NCBI GenBank assembly: GCA_001825665.1
Contig: MHXZ01000041.1
Coordinates: 1-36,836, forward strand
DNA: 36,836 nt
Reading direction: 5' to 3'
Origin: Planctomycetes bacterium GWF2_41_51
Lineage (GTDB): Bacteria > Planctomycetota > Phycisphaerae > Sedimentisphaerales > UBA12454
In this document: positions 6,808-15,202 of the stretch, piece by piece
How positions within the stretch are numbered: the stretch's first letter is position 1
Layout of the letters: each line of letters starts with the position of its first letter
Notes under the pieces: model-generated
What the model was told of the DNA's origin: nothing
What the model saw: only the letters and a program-made list of their open reading frames with translations
The model's database searches: none
Position numbers and translations under genes: made by a program

Positions 6808-8172
6808 CTATTTCCGCAAATCTTTAATCGTCTGGCGAATCACACCGCATCCTTCGATAAGTGCATCTTTGGTTATACACAGAGGCGGAGCTATTTTAAC
6901 ACAGCCGCCGCCAAGGCCCACCGGTGCAAATAACAACAAACCTTTTTGGAAACAAGAATAGATAATATTCCAAGCTAAATCATAATCCGGCTCTTTTGTG
7001 CCTTTCTTTATCATTAGTAAACCGCCGACCAAACCTTCAGCAGGGGCAAAACCGACAACATCAGAAAATTCTTTCTGTATCGATGCAAGCTCACTTTTCA
7101 AAGTTTTGCCAAGCTCCGCGGCATTTTGCACGAGCTTCTCTTGTTCAATTAATTTGATGTTTGCCAAAGCGGCCGAGCAGCAGATAGGATTTGCCGAATG
7201 AGTGCTTGTCATTTCGTTCGGACCATAAAGCTCCATAACATCTGCTCTGCCTATAACGCCGCTAATTGGAAGCGAGCTGCTGAACCCTTTGCCCATACAG
7301 AATAAATCTGGATCAATGCCGTAATGCTCGAACCCCCACCATGTTCCGCATCTGCCGAAGCCTGCCTGAACTTCATCGAAGCAAAGTAACGCCTTGTGAG
7401 CATCGCACCAATTCCGAAGTTTTTGGGCGTATTCTTTCGGCATAAAGTTAGGACCAATACCCTGATAAGTTTCGCTGATAACGCCTGCGACATTGTCAGG
7501 ATTTATTTTCAACTTTAAAAGAGTCTCTTCAAACAAATCGAAACTTATATTCTCATTTCTAAAGCCGTCCGGGAAAGGAACATGAACAATTTCAGGATCG
7601 AGATTTTTTATCCAGGCCCTGCCGCTGCCCAGCGCTCCCATCTGCTGCGAACCAAGAGTTCGGCCGTGGAATGAATCCATGAATGAAACGATGATGTTTT
7701 TTGCATCCGAAATGCTTCTGCCGTAAGTTCTCATCAGTTTCAATGCGCATTCCGTCGATTCGGCGCCGGTGCTCAGGAGAAATACTTTATTGAGTTTTTT
7801 TGGAGAAATATCAACAAGCTTTTGTACCAAATCAATACGCGGCTGATTTGCAAAACAGTAAGTTGTGAGTAAAGGCTTAGATGCCTGTTCAATAATCGCA
7901 TCTGCGATTTCTTTGCGGCCGTGACCGGAGTTGGTAATGAGAACGCCTGACGAAAAATCGAGCCATTTATTTCCATAAGCATCGAAAACATTAATGCCCT
8001 CCGCGTGGTCCCAGATAATCGGAAGCTGTCCCCGCATACTGCGAGCTTCAAACTGGCGCAGTCTGTTTAATTGTTCAATCGTTTGATTATTCGGGATTTT
8101 ACCAGAAATTTTTCTATATTTAGTTTCTACAGGTTTTACATCAACCGACTCAAGTGGAAATTCCTTTGCCAT
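6808..8172 (-). CDS. Class III PLP-dependent aminotransferase
   Basis: The product is 454 residues, normal for the ornithine/4-aminobutyrate aminotransferase fold. PLP-binding signatures are present: STGAEST (134-140), SFMDSFHGRTLG, the FDEVQAGFGR motif with the cofactor Asp near 266, and MGKGFSSS with the Schiff-base Lys near 295. The family moves an amino group between an omega-amine or amino-sugar-type donor and a 2-oxoacid, usually 2-oxoglutarate/glutamate. Specificity cannot be read here. It is the last gene of the gntR-gdhA-oxidoreductase operon. A 23-bp gap to the oxidoreductase and glutamate dehydrogenase in the same operon suggest that glutamate cycles between the enzymes. No signal peptide, so cytoplasmic. 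Confidence 0.9.
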   Translation of the reverse strand: MAKEFPLESVDVKPVETKYRKISGKIPNNQTIEQLNRLRQFEARSMRGQLPIIWDHAEGINVFDAYGNKWLDFSSGVLITNSGHGRKEIADAIIEQASKPLLTTYCFANQPRIDLVQKLVDISPKKLNKVFLLSTGAESTECALKLMRTYGRSISDAKNIIVSFMDSFHGRTLGSQQMGALGSGRAWIKNLDPEIVHVPFPDGFRNENISFDLFEETLLKLKINPDNVAGVISETYQGIGPNFMPKEYAQKLRNWCDAHKALLCFDEVQAGFGRCGTWWGFEHYGIDPDLFCMGKGFSSSLPISGVIGRADVMELYGPNEMTSTHSANPICCSAALANIKLIEQEKLVQNAAELGKTLKSELASIQKEFSDVVGFAPAEGLVGGLLMIKKGTKEPDYDLAWNIIYSCFQKGLLLFAPVGLGGGCVKIAPPLCITKDALIEGCGVIRQTIKDLRK

Positions 8173-8195
8173 CTCTAAATAATGCCTTTCTTATA

Positions 8196-9434
8196 TTAGT
8201 TTTTAAGTTTTACTCCGGCGTTTCTGCCGTAAATAATTTCAACTTCCTTACCATCATTCAATATAGAAAGCCTTCCCGCTTCCATTACAAGTTCGTTATA
8301 GGAACTATTGGCGGGAGTAGCCATAACACCATGTTCATCAAACTCCTTTATGAGTTTTTGTCTCTGTTGCAAATCCATGCCGAGACATTTACATATATTT
8401 TTAGTAATAAATTCAATTGAGCGGTAACCATATCCTACAGGAGTAAGACCGCCGTCGCCTAAGTCGATATATTTAAAATAATCGGGACTCGGCTCGTTAT
8501 AATATTTGTTCGATGTGCGTTCATCTTTTACGGCATAACAATATTCAAGACCCCTGTATTGATCGTTATGTACGAGCATTGCGCTTCTATTGTCGCCGGC
8601 GCAATACATTCTTAAACCCTGGAAATTACCTCCCGGCCCATCATCCGGATAACCCATAATATCAGTTACATGCAGGCAGGCGCCATTTTCCCAGATTACC
8701 CTGCCATCCGTCCACAGATAACCTTCTTTGCCGTTCGGATATTTATCCTTTATGCCGTACACCGAAACAGACTTCGGTAAAAGACCCGTTATAAAATGTA
8801 CCTGATCGATATAATGACATCCGACATAAGTAAACATATCCGAATTTTCGCAGGTACACCAATTCTGAAAATTAGAATGCCTGTAATAATAAGGTTCGTT
8901 CATTTCGGCATGTCCGATTTTAAATTCGCCGAACAATCCTTCTCTGTATTGTCTGCGGGCGATTAATGCGCGGTCGTCAAGGCGTTTGTGGTATTCAACT
9001 CCTATAACAAGGCCTTTTTCAAACGCTTCTTTTTCAATTTCAATCGCCTGATTATATTTCAATACCAGCGGCTTTACGCACATTATATGCTGGTTATTAG
9101 CTATAGCTTCCTTCAAAACCATATAATGAAGCTGGTCAGGCATTGCGACTATTACAATGCTGTGTTCCGGTAATTCGGCAATTGCCTTTTTAAACAAGTC
9201 CGGCTGATTTAGAGTGGGGTCGCTGTCAAGTGAAGGCAAAGCATTAAAGTTATGTCCCGGAAATGCTTTTTTTAAATCTTCATCCTCGGCAAGAATTTTT
9301 AGCGGCGCGCTGTTTAAAGCACATACGCTTACATCCCCGACAAGTCCCTGTCTTTGCAGATGATAAACACTCGGCAGTATCTGCACCTGCGTTATCATTC
9401 CCCCGCCAACTATTAATACCTGAGGCTTATTCAT
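8196..9434 (-). CDS. Gfo/Idh/MocA-family NAD(P)-dependent oxidoreductase
   Basis: The product is about 412 residues from the ATG at 9434, which follows an AGGA ribosome-binding site; an upstream in-frame start would overlap gdhA. It opens with a Rossmann nucleotide-binding turn, PQVLIVGGGMI. The second dinucleotide-fold section contains HSIVIVAMPDQLHYMVLKEA and the family's C-K-P-L stretch (HIMCVKPLVLKYNQA), and the C-terminal alpha/beta domain includes GVEYHKRLDDRALIARRQYREG. Family members oxidise or reduce hydroxyls of sugars, inositols and amino-sugar derivatives. In this operon it would create or remove the keto group used by the aminotransferase. Cytoplasmic, no signal peptide. Confidence 0.88.
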   Translation of the reverse strand: MNKPQVLIVGGGMITQVQILPSVYHLQRQGLVGDVSVCALNSAPLKILAEDEDLKKAFPGHNFNALPSLDSDPTLNQPDLFKKAIAELPEHSIVIVAMPDQLHYMVLKEAIANNQHIMCVKPLVLKYNQAIEIEKEAFEKGLVIGVEYHKRLDDRALIARRQYREGLFGEFKIGHAEMNEPYYYRHSNFQNWCTCENSDMFTYVGCHYIDQVHFITGLLPKSVSVYGIKDKYPNGKEGYLWTDGRVIWENGACLHVTDIMGYPDDGPGGNFQGLRMYCAGDNRSAMLVHNDQYRGLEYCYAVKDERTSNKYYNEPSPDYFKYIDLGDGGLTPVGYGYRSIEFITKNICKCLGMDLQQRQKLIKEFDEHGVMATPANSSYNELVMEAGRLSILNDGKEVEIIYGRNAGVKLKN

Positions 9435-9453
9435 TAGTAATCCTTTCAATTTA

Positions 9454-10716
9454 TTACGGTAGCGCACCCATTGCATATGTCGCTTCAACCACTCTGCTCA
9501 CTGCCATATCCATTGCTGCCTGACGCATTGTTAAATTATTCAGCTTTGAATAATTATAGACATCATTAAACCTGCTGACAATTCGATTGTTCAGTCTGCT
9601 GTTAACTTCTTCAAGTGTCATCTGCTCACGCTGCGTCTCCTGTGTATATTCAAGATAAGAAACAAAAACACCGCCTGAATTGCATAAAATATCCGGTATG
9701 ATGAATATTTTCTTCTTATCAAGAATTTCATCCGCATCGGGCGTTGTCGGCGAATTCGCTCCCTCGGCTACTAATTTTGCTTTTATTTCATTTGCTATAT
9801 CAGACGTTATTACAGACTGTGTGGCGGCCGGCACAAGAATATCACAATTACAGGTAAGCACATCTTCGTTAGTGCAATCTTTTGCGGAAGGATAACCATA
9901 TACTTGTCCGCAATCTTTTACAAAATTCATCAGATGTTCTATGTTAATTCCTTCCTCATCTATAACCCCGCCTGTAACATCTGAAACTGCTATGATTTTT
10001 GCTCCAAGTTCCGAGAGAACCATTGCCGCTATTGAACCGACATTGCCGAATCCCTGCACAGCAATACGAGATTTCTTTATATCAAGACCAAGCTTCTCGC
10101 ATGCCGCAACGATTGTATATGCAACGCCCCTTCCTGTTGCTTCTTTCCTGCCTAATATCCCGCCTATTATTACAGGTTTACCAGTAACGTAACAGCCGTC
10201 AGTTACAGATTTACCCCATGAATAAGCGAGGCAGTCTCTGATATGACCCATATCGGTTTCATTTGTTCCCATATCCGGCGCAGGTACGTAAACTTCGGGA
10301 CCGATATGCCTCATCGCACCTCGTGTAAATGAACGGATTATTATTTCCTTATCCTCTGCCGTAATTTTAGATGGATCAAAGCATATACCCGATTTGCCCC
10401 CGCCGAAAGGTACACCTATCAGGGCTGTTTTCCACGTCATTTCCATTGACAATCCCTGAATATCGTCCATCGTAACATTTGGAGACATCCTGATACCGCC
10501 CTTCGCCGGGCCAAGTGCATCTCTGTGCCGGACAATAAATGCCTTGACTTGCATATGTTTATTACTGCTTAAAGTAGGATTTAATGTTATTTCTATTTTT
10601 TCCTTCGGCTCGAGAAGTCGTTTAAACATTTGCTCTTCAAGATGGAGTCTTTCCGATGTTTGTTCCAAATTTAATCTTGCAGTTTTCAAAATTCCGTACA
10701 CTTGTTTTGTTGACAT
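9454..10716 (-). CDS. gdhA: Glutamate dehydrogenase (Glu/Leu/Phe/Val dehydrogenase family)
   Basis: The product is 420 residues, the usual length of the hexameric enzyme. Hallmarks are RHRDALGPAKGGIRMSP, the catalytic-lysine region TWKTALIGVPFGGGKSGI, VPAPDMGTNETDM, GRKEATGRGVAYT, the Rossmann turn VQGFGNVGS, and VAEGANSPTTPDADEIL. It interconverts glutamate with 2-oxoglutarate plus ammonium using NAD(P). Placed between a GntR regulator and an oxidoreductase/aminotransferase pair, it could supply or drain glutamate for transamination or capture ammonium from amino-sugar breakdown. Cofactor preference cannot be assigned by eye. Other family members act on leucine or phenylalanine, but the sequence reads most like true GDH. 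The next gene starts 20 bases downstream. Confidence 0.92.
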   Translation of the reverse strand: MSTKQVYGILKTARLNLEQTSERLHLEEQMFKRLLEPKEKIEITLNPTLSSNKHMQVKAFIVRHRDALGPAKGGIRMSPNVTMDDIQGLSMEMTWKTALIGVPFGGGKSGICFDPSKITAEDKEIIIRSFTRGAMRHIGPEVYVPAPDMGTNETDMGHIRDCLAYSWGKSVTDGCYVTGKPVIIGGILGRKEATGRGVAYTIVAACEKLGLDIKKSRIAVQGFGNVGSIAAMVLSELGAKIIAVSDVTGGVIDEEGINIEHLMNFVKDCGQVYGYPSAKDCTNEDVLTCNCDILVPAATQSVITSDIANEIKAKLVAEGANSPTTPDADEILDKKKIFIIPDILCNSGGVFVSYLEYTQETQREQMTLEEVNSRLNNRIVSRFNDVYNYSKLNNLTMRQAAMDMAVSRVVEATYAMGALP

Positions 10717-10727
10717 TGTTTTTCCCC

Positions 10728-11396
10728 TTAAGATTTAACACTTTCTAAAATATCATTCAGATGGTTAGCAAGAATTTTGACACCGGCTTTTTTTTGTTTA
10801 TTTTTTATCGCGGCATAAATTTTCTTGTGATATTTCATCGCTTTTTCTTCTTCGCCTTCGTGAACGCTGGTATATACCTGTGAATACTTAAGATATTCGG
10901 ATATCGACTCGAATGCGGTTACAAGAACCTTGTTCTCGCTCGCTGAAACAACGGTCTGATGAAACAGCATATCATATTTAAGAAATTCAGGTAAATCGTC
11001 AATTGACTGTTCCATCTTGATAATATGATTTTTTAAAATAGCTATTTTATCCTTACCCGCTTTTTCACAGGCAAGCGCAACTGCCGGTATCTCTATTATT
11101 TTGCGGGCATTGACGATATCGTGCAGGCTTATGTTTTTGAAATTTGGAGGCAAAATTCCCTTCGGCAGCTTTTTATCGGAATATTTTTTTATATAAATAC
11201 CACTTCTTGGAACAATTTTAACAACTCCCATGCTATCCAAATCGGCAAGACCCTGCCGCAGCGTCCCCCTGCTGACCCCGAGCTGTTCGCATAATTTCCT
11301 TTCCGCAGGCAGTTTCCTTTCGGGGCGATAAACGCCGGTAGATATCAGCGATATCATTTTTCGAACAACTTTTATGCCTAATAATTCTTTATCCAT
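10728..11396 (-). CDS. GntR-family (FadR-type) transcriptional regulator
   Basis: The product is about 222 residues. It has an N-terminal winged helix with GVYRPERKLPAERKLCEQ, LGVSRGTLRQGLADLDSMG and a wing VVKIVPRSGIYIKK. An all-helical FCD-type effector domain follows, with HDIVNARKIIEIPAVALAC, KYDMLFHQTVVSASEN and HKKIYAAIKNKQKKAG. FCD regulators sense small carboxylates or sugar acids. I take the ATG at 11396 (MDKELLGIKV); an upstream non-ATG start at 11411 would reach into the operator. The gene heads the minus-strand operon with gdhA. Operators at 11413-11433 and 11493-11513 suggest it represses itself and the divergent deacetylase. Confidence 0.9.
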   Translation of the reverse strand: MDKELLGIKVVRKMISLISTGVYRPERKLPAERKLCEQLGVSRGTLRQGLADLDSMGVVKIVPRSGIYIKKYSDKKLPKGILPPNFKNISLHDIVNARKIIEIPAVALACEKAGKDKIAILKNHIIKMEQSIDDLPEFLKYDMLFHQTVVSASENKVLVTAFESISEYLKYSQVYTSVHEGEEEKAMKYHKKIYAAIKNKQKKAGVKILANHLNDILESVKS

Positions 11397-11412
11397 ATCA
11401 AATCCCAGCAAT

Positions 11413-11433
11413 CTGGTACAATTAATATACCAG
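11413..11433. promoter_or_regulatory. GntR operator 1
   Basis: CTGGTA and TACCAG flank a 9-base AT-rich centre, an almost fully palindromic 21-bp site. It overlaps the -10 element of the gntR promoter. The same palindrome recurs at 11493-11513. Confidence 0.75.
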
Positions 11434-11453
11434 AAATATCATTTGATTGTCAA
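11424..11453 (-). promoter_or_regulatory. gntR-gdhA operon promoter
   Basis: On the minus strand a perfect TTGACA (11448-11453) and TATATT (11424-11429) are separated by 18 bp, about 28 bp upstream of the gntR start. The -10 lies inside operator 1, which implies repression by blocking RNA polymerase. Confidence 0.7.
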
Positions 11454-11474
11454 GTGATAGTTAAAAAAATATAT

Positions 11475-11502
11475 TTGCCTGAAAAACAATATTTGGTATA
11501 AT
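11475..11502 (+). promoter_or_regulatory. Promoter of the NagA-like gene
   Basis: TTGCCT (11475-11480) and a perfect TATAAT (11497-11502) are separated by 16 bp, 38 bp before the start codon. The -10 is embedded in operator 2. Confidence 0.65.
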
Positions 11503-11513
11503 CATTGTACCAG
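11493..11513. promoter_or_regulatory. GntR operator 2
   Basis: TTGGTA and TACCAG surround a 9-base centre. Reading operator 1 on the opposite strand gives nearly the same sequence, so both are copies of one binding site. It overlaps the -10 box of the deacetylase promoter. Confidence 0.75.
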
Positions 11514-11539
11514 TTAAATAATATTAAGGAAATAATTTA

Positions 11540-12448
11540 ATGAAATTAATAGACCTCCAGGTCAATGGATATATGGGCGTGGACTTTTCAAGCCCGCAGC
11601 TAAGCGAGTCTGATTTTGTTATGGCTTGCTTAAAAATAGTAAAACACGGCGTAACAGCTTTTTTACCAACATTAATCACAAGTTCGGAAAAGCTGTACAA
11701 GAGAAATCTTCCCATAATTGCAAGGGCTTCAAACAGACCCGAATTAAGAAAACATATTCTCGGCATTCACGCTGAAGGACCTTTCATTTCCAATTTGCCC
11801 GGTTCTGTCGGCGCTCATAACCCAAAATGGACAAGAGAACCGGACATAAATTTTTTAAAAAAGATGCATGATTGGGCCGAAGGTAAAATAAAAATCCTCA
11901 CCATTGCAGCAGAATTGCCCCGCTCCGCGAAGCTATGCGAATACGCCTGCAAAATCGGCATAAGCGTTTTTCTCGGACATCAAAACGCCGAATTAAGCGA
12001 CCTTGAAAAATTAGCAAAAGCCGGAGCCAAAGCCATAACGCATTTAGGCAACGGCATTCCAAATATGGTCAATAGACATAACAATATTCTGTTGTATGGA
12101 TTAGCATGCGATAAATTAGCCGCTACAATTATAACAGATGGCCATCATTTGCCCCCACATCTTATCAAAACAATCATCCGCGCCAAAGGCATAGAAAACA
12201 TAATTATAATCAGCGACGCTTCCCCTCTCGCCGGTTTACCTGCCGGAAAATATAAGATGTTGGGCAATAACGCGATACTTGAAAAGAACGGCTTCCTCCA
12301 TAATCCGAAAAAAAAATGCATGGTAGGTTCGTCTTCGACGATGGTTGAATGCGTAAAATATCTCGAAAGCCTTTCATTGCTGACAAAACAGGAGCTAAAA
12401 AAAGTTGTTTATTCCAATCCTCTGAAATTTATAAATTCTAATATCTAA
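11540..12448 (+). CDS. Short N-acetylglucosamine-6-phosphate deacetylase-like amidohydrolase
   Basis: The product is 302 residues. NagA signatures run in order: IDLQVNGYMGVDFS at the N-terminus, HAEGPF (77-82), GHQNA (146-150), THLGNG (167-172), TDGHHLPP (199-206) and ISDASP with the catalytic Asp near 226. The reaction of the family is removal of acetate from GlcNAc-6-phosphate in the cytoplasm. Typical NagA is about 380 residues; this one starts directly in the TIM barrel and lacks most of the small beta-sandwich built from both ends of the chain. Metal and substrate residues are kept, so it may be a compact, active family branch with shifted specificity. A GlcNAc or GalNAc substrate is inferred. 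No nagB deaminase is in the window. It is divergent from gntR and convergent with the CBM9-like gene, 9 bases apart. Confidence 0.82.
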   Translation: MKLIDLQVNGYMGVDFSSPQLSESDFVMACLKIVKHGVTAFLPTLITSSEKLYKRNLPIIARASNRPELRKHILGIHAEGPFISNLPGSVGAHNPKWTREPDINFLKKMHDWAEGKIKILTIAAELPRSAKLCEYACKIGISVFLGHQNAELSDLEKLAKAGAKAITHLGNGIPNMVNRHNNILLYGLACDKLAATIITDGHHLPPHLIKTIIRAKGIENIIIISDASPLAGLPAGKYKMLGNNAILEKNGFLHNPKKKCMVGSSSTMVECVKYLESLSLLTKQELKKVVYSNPLKFINSNI

Positions 12449-12457
12449 TTATATAAC

Positions 12458-13444
12458 CTATTTAAATTCAAGTATGCCAAAATATTGAGGAAGATGAAAG
12501 TTTGGCGTTGGATAATCAACTGGCGACCATGTCAGCCAATGCGGATGCGAGCTCAAGTCTGCGCATTTATAAAAATTGGCATTCCAGAACACACCTGATT
12601 CGGGTTTCTGAATTTTACCGTATTTGGAAATAATACTAAGGGGGAGTCTATAACTCACATACCAAACCGTCGGCGTTGTTATTTCTTCTTGTATAAGTTT
12701 TGGAAGCGAATGATAAACTTCTATTTTTTTACAGTCCGAGATTTCCACAAGCTTTTTAATGTCATTTTGCAGGTCATTATAACGAAAATACATTGTGCCG
12801 CCGCAATTTGTTTCAAGATTAAAATATACATCTTTCTGATTTGTGTCAGGTGCAAAGAAAAATTCCACGCAACTGTCCCGCCATACGGGGCCATGAGTCT
12901 GTTGGGCTGCAGAGCAAACGTAATTGTCCTCTACCTTGAAGAAAACATATATATTATTACTATCATAAAGAAGCTTAGCTTGAGTCTTTGGAAAATGCTT
13001 CGGCTTTTCTCCCATATAATTTTGAATTTCAAGAATATTCGCCTTTGCCCATTGTCCTTCGTCCCAATTACCGTTTAATTTTACAGCACCGGCAGTTTTT
13101 TTGACTTTGTATTTCATTTTTTTATCATGCAGAACGTCCGGCTTTTGTTTGCTAATAAGAAACTCATCAAAAGAGGCGAAACTGTTAACATCAGGTGCCC
13201 AGTCCTGAGTATTTCCACCATGAAAAGTAGAAAAGAGAAATGAATCAATAGCTCCCATGTCGCCAAGTCTAAAACGAATATCAGACTTTGATAAAACTTT
13301 TCTGCCATCTTCGCAAAGCTCAAAATCTACTCGCGTTATATAATTATCCGCGTCTTGTGTGTATCCGCACTGAATTATCAGAAAAAATACAGGAACTGCA
13401 AAGAATAAAGATTTTCGCGTCAATTGTTCTGCTCCCGATTGCAA
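12458..13444 (-). CDS. Exported CBM9-like carbohydrate-binding protein with a lyase-like N-terminal segment
   Basis: A hydrophobic export signal (KSLFFAVPVFFLIIQCGYTQ) is followed by about 75 residues resembling the end of a jelly-roll polysaccharide lyase (FELCEDGRKVL, FLFSTFHGGNTQDWAPD, FASFDEFLIS). From about residue 115 comes a CBM9/DOMON-like beta-sandwich: VKLNGNWDEGQWAKA, AKLLYDSNNIYVFFKVEDN, WRDSCVEFFFAPD and the closing W-SPVDYPTPNFHLPQYFGILEF. The module binds sugar ends. The lyase-like piece is too short to be catalytic. The gene starts inside the 3' end of the lyase gene, a 25-bp overlap, from a TTG at 13444 or 13420, so translation is probably coupled. It is the last gene of the operon. 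Confidence 0.72.
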   Translation of the reverse strand: MQSGAEQLTRKSLFFAVPVFFLIIQCGYTQDADNYITRVDFELCEDGRKVLSKSDIRFRLGDMGAIDSFLFSTFHGGNTQDWAPDVNSFASFDEFLISKQKPDVLHDKKMKYKVKKTAGAVKLNGNWDEGQWAKANILEIQNYMGEKPKHFPKTQAKLLYDSNNIYVFFKVEDNYVCSAAQQTHGPVWRDSCVEFFFAPDTNQKDVYFNLETNCGGTMYFRYNDLQNDIKKLVEISDCKKIEVYHSLPKLIQEEITTPTVWYVSYRLPLSIISKYGKIQKPESGVFWNANFYKCADLSSHPHWLTWSPVDYPTPNFHLPQYFGILEFK

Positions 13445-15192
13445 AAAGTAGTTTTCATTTTAAAATATCCTTTGGCTTTGACATTTATCAGTATTTGGAT
13501 GTTCTGCCTGTGACCAAAATCGACAAAGCATCTTCCATGGTTAAAAATTATACCAGATTCAGAGCCGTTATAAATATCAAAATCAAGGCGTAAACGAGTT
13601 TTTTCGTTATCGAGCAGATAATAATGATTGCTGCTTTCAACTTTTACGTCTGGATGCAAGTTGAATATAAAACATAATTCTTTGCCATCGGCCTTTTCAA
13701 TCATGTCTGTAATAACAAGACAATCCGACCAGATGCTTAATTCTCTGCCCCATGTAACGTTTTTCCATTCCGGCATATTGCTAGTAAGCTGTGAAAGAAT
13801 TGTATAATTATTTTCATTTTCTTGCCAATCATGACAATCAGCAGAAGAATAATTTTTCCAGTTATAAACGCCTATTGCTTTGCCGTCACCCTGACCGTTA
13901 ATTAACAAACTGCTATGCGCCTGTGGGCATTTGTACCAGTCGGCAAAGAGGTTATCGTCATAATTGCAGCATCCGCTGTCAATAAAAAATGGCTTATTAT
14001 TAAACCAATAAGATACAGCGTTTTTTCCGGAATGATAGTGGCTTTGCTCGCCAGTAAATTTGGACGCATCAAAAAGTAAATAAGACTTATCATCTTTATA
14101 AACAGCAATTTTCGCATCTTTGAACAAAACGGCCTTTGGAAATTTATCGCTGCATTTATAACCTTTCAATGATTTCAGAAAGGGGTCCAAATAAAGAGCG
14201 TAACCATCATTTATTACCGGAGTGCAACCGTCAGGCTGTTTTATCTTTTCTATGAAAGAAACTGCTTTAGCAAGTTTTTCACGAAATTTTTCAGCAAATT
14301 CCGGACATAATTTTCTCAGCAATAATTCTGCATCTCTCATATGCCATGTTTCAAAACAATGATATGACGGGCTGTTTTCGGCCAATGTCCCATCATCGCA
14401 AAAATCATTTTCTATATGAAAATCACAAATTTTACTTCCCATTTCGAAAAATTCATTCCATTTGCCATAATTTTTGAATAACAAAGCGGCATAAAGTAAA
14501 ATCAAGCCTCTTAACGATTGGTGATTGCTGGATTTTTGCAGTTTTAAGAAGTTTGATTCCTCAATCCATATTAATTCAGCATGCTCATAAAGACTTTGGC
14601 ATATTTCATGAAGCTGCGAATCGGAAAATTCCCCTATATCTTTCAAGAAATAGAGGCAGTATAAGATATGTAAAAATCTGCTCGCGGGCTGAAAATCATA
14701 CCACATATAAGGAACTTCAGTATCATCGCGAAGATTCTCTTCAAACGTCCGACGGTTATACTCTTTTCTTATGTTTGAAATGCGATTCAGATGTCTTTCA
14801 ATCTGCTCAATGCCTTTTGGAGAAGGATATTTTCTAATAAAATCGAGTATGATTTTTTCTATTAGTTTTGATATTTGTGAATCGCCGGTTTTCCAGCAAT
14901 GCCGTGACAGGGATGCCGCGAAATAAAAACGCGTAAGCCAGCAACTTTGTTCAATCGACCTCCAGCGTTCAAACTTCGTGAAATCCAAATCGGCGAGACC
15001 GCCCCATTCGGCCAGAATATTCTGATTGATAATCTTATTAGCAATTTCGGCATCATTAATAGTTTCAACAATTTGATTATGTATGTAAGCACCGCCACCA
15101 TCATAAGGATAAAGCTCAAAGAAATTATTATTCCGCAGAAGTTCTGCGTTTAAAGGAATTACTTCTTCTATTCTTTTTATGAAGTCATGCAT
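13420..15192 (-). CDS. Heparinase II/III-family polysaccharide lyase
   Basis: The product is 590 residues. An N-terminal alpha/alpha toroid carries SSNHQSLRGLILLYAALLF (candidate catalytic Asn-His near 223-224) and DGTLAENSPSYHCFETWH (candidate Tyr near 277). A beta-sandwich domain opens with FDASKFTGEQSHYHSG (His 385/387) and continues FFIDSGCCNYDD and PQAHSSLLINGQG. These are the landmarks of the PL12/15/17/21 group, which cleave uronate-containing glycans such as heparin, heparosan, hyaluronan or alginate by beta-elimination. No signal peptide is present (MHDFIKRIEEVIPLN), so it probably acts inside on imported oligosaccharides. It starts 10 bases after the GH42-like gene. Exact family and substrate cannot be decided by eye. 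Confidence 0.85.
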   Translation of the reverse strand: MHDFIKRIEEVIPLNAELLRNNNFFELYPYDGGGAYIHNQIVETINDAEIANKIINQNILAEWGGLADLDFTKFERWRSIEQSCWLTRFYFAASLSRHCWKTGDSQISKLIEKIILDFIRKYPSPKGIEQIERHLNRISNIRKEYNRRTFEENLRDDTEVPYMWYDFQPASRFLHILYCLYFLKDIGEFSDSQLHEICQSLYEHAELIWIEESNFLKLQKSSNHQSLRGLILLYAALLFKNYGKWNEFFEMGSKICDFHIENDFCDDGTLAENSPSYHCFETWHMRDAELLLRKLCPEFAEKFREKLAKAVSFIEKIKQPDGCTPVINDGYALYLDPFLKSLKGYKCSDKFPKAVLFKDAKIAVYKDDKSYLLFDASKFTGEQSHYHSGKNAVSYWFNNKPFFIDSGCCNYDDNLFADWYKCPQAHSSLLINGQGDGKAIGVYNWKNYSSADCHDWQENENNYTILSQLTSNMPEWKNVTWGRELSIWSDCLVITDMIEKADGKELCFIFNLHPDVKVESSNHYYLLDNEKTRLRLDFDIYNGSESGIIFNHGRCFVDFGHRQNIQILINVKAKGYFKMKTTFCNREQNN

Positions 15193-15202
15193 ATATCAAG
15201 AT

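Noticed and set aside
14947-15153. Other short plus-strand frames within the lyase, GH42-like, symporter and LamG genes
   Set aside because: They are reverse-strand shadows of well-supported genes with recognised domains.
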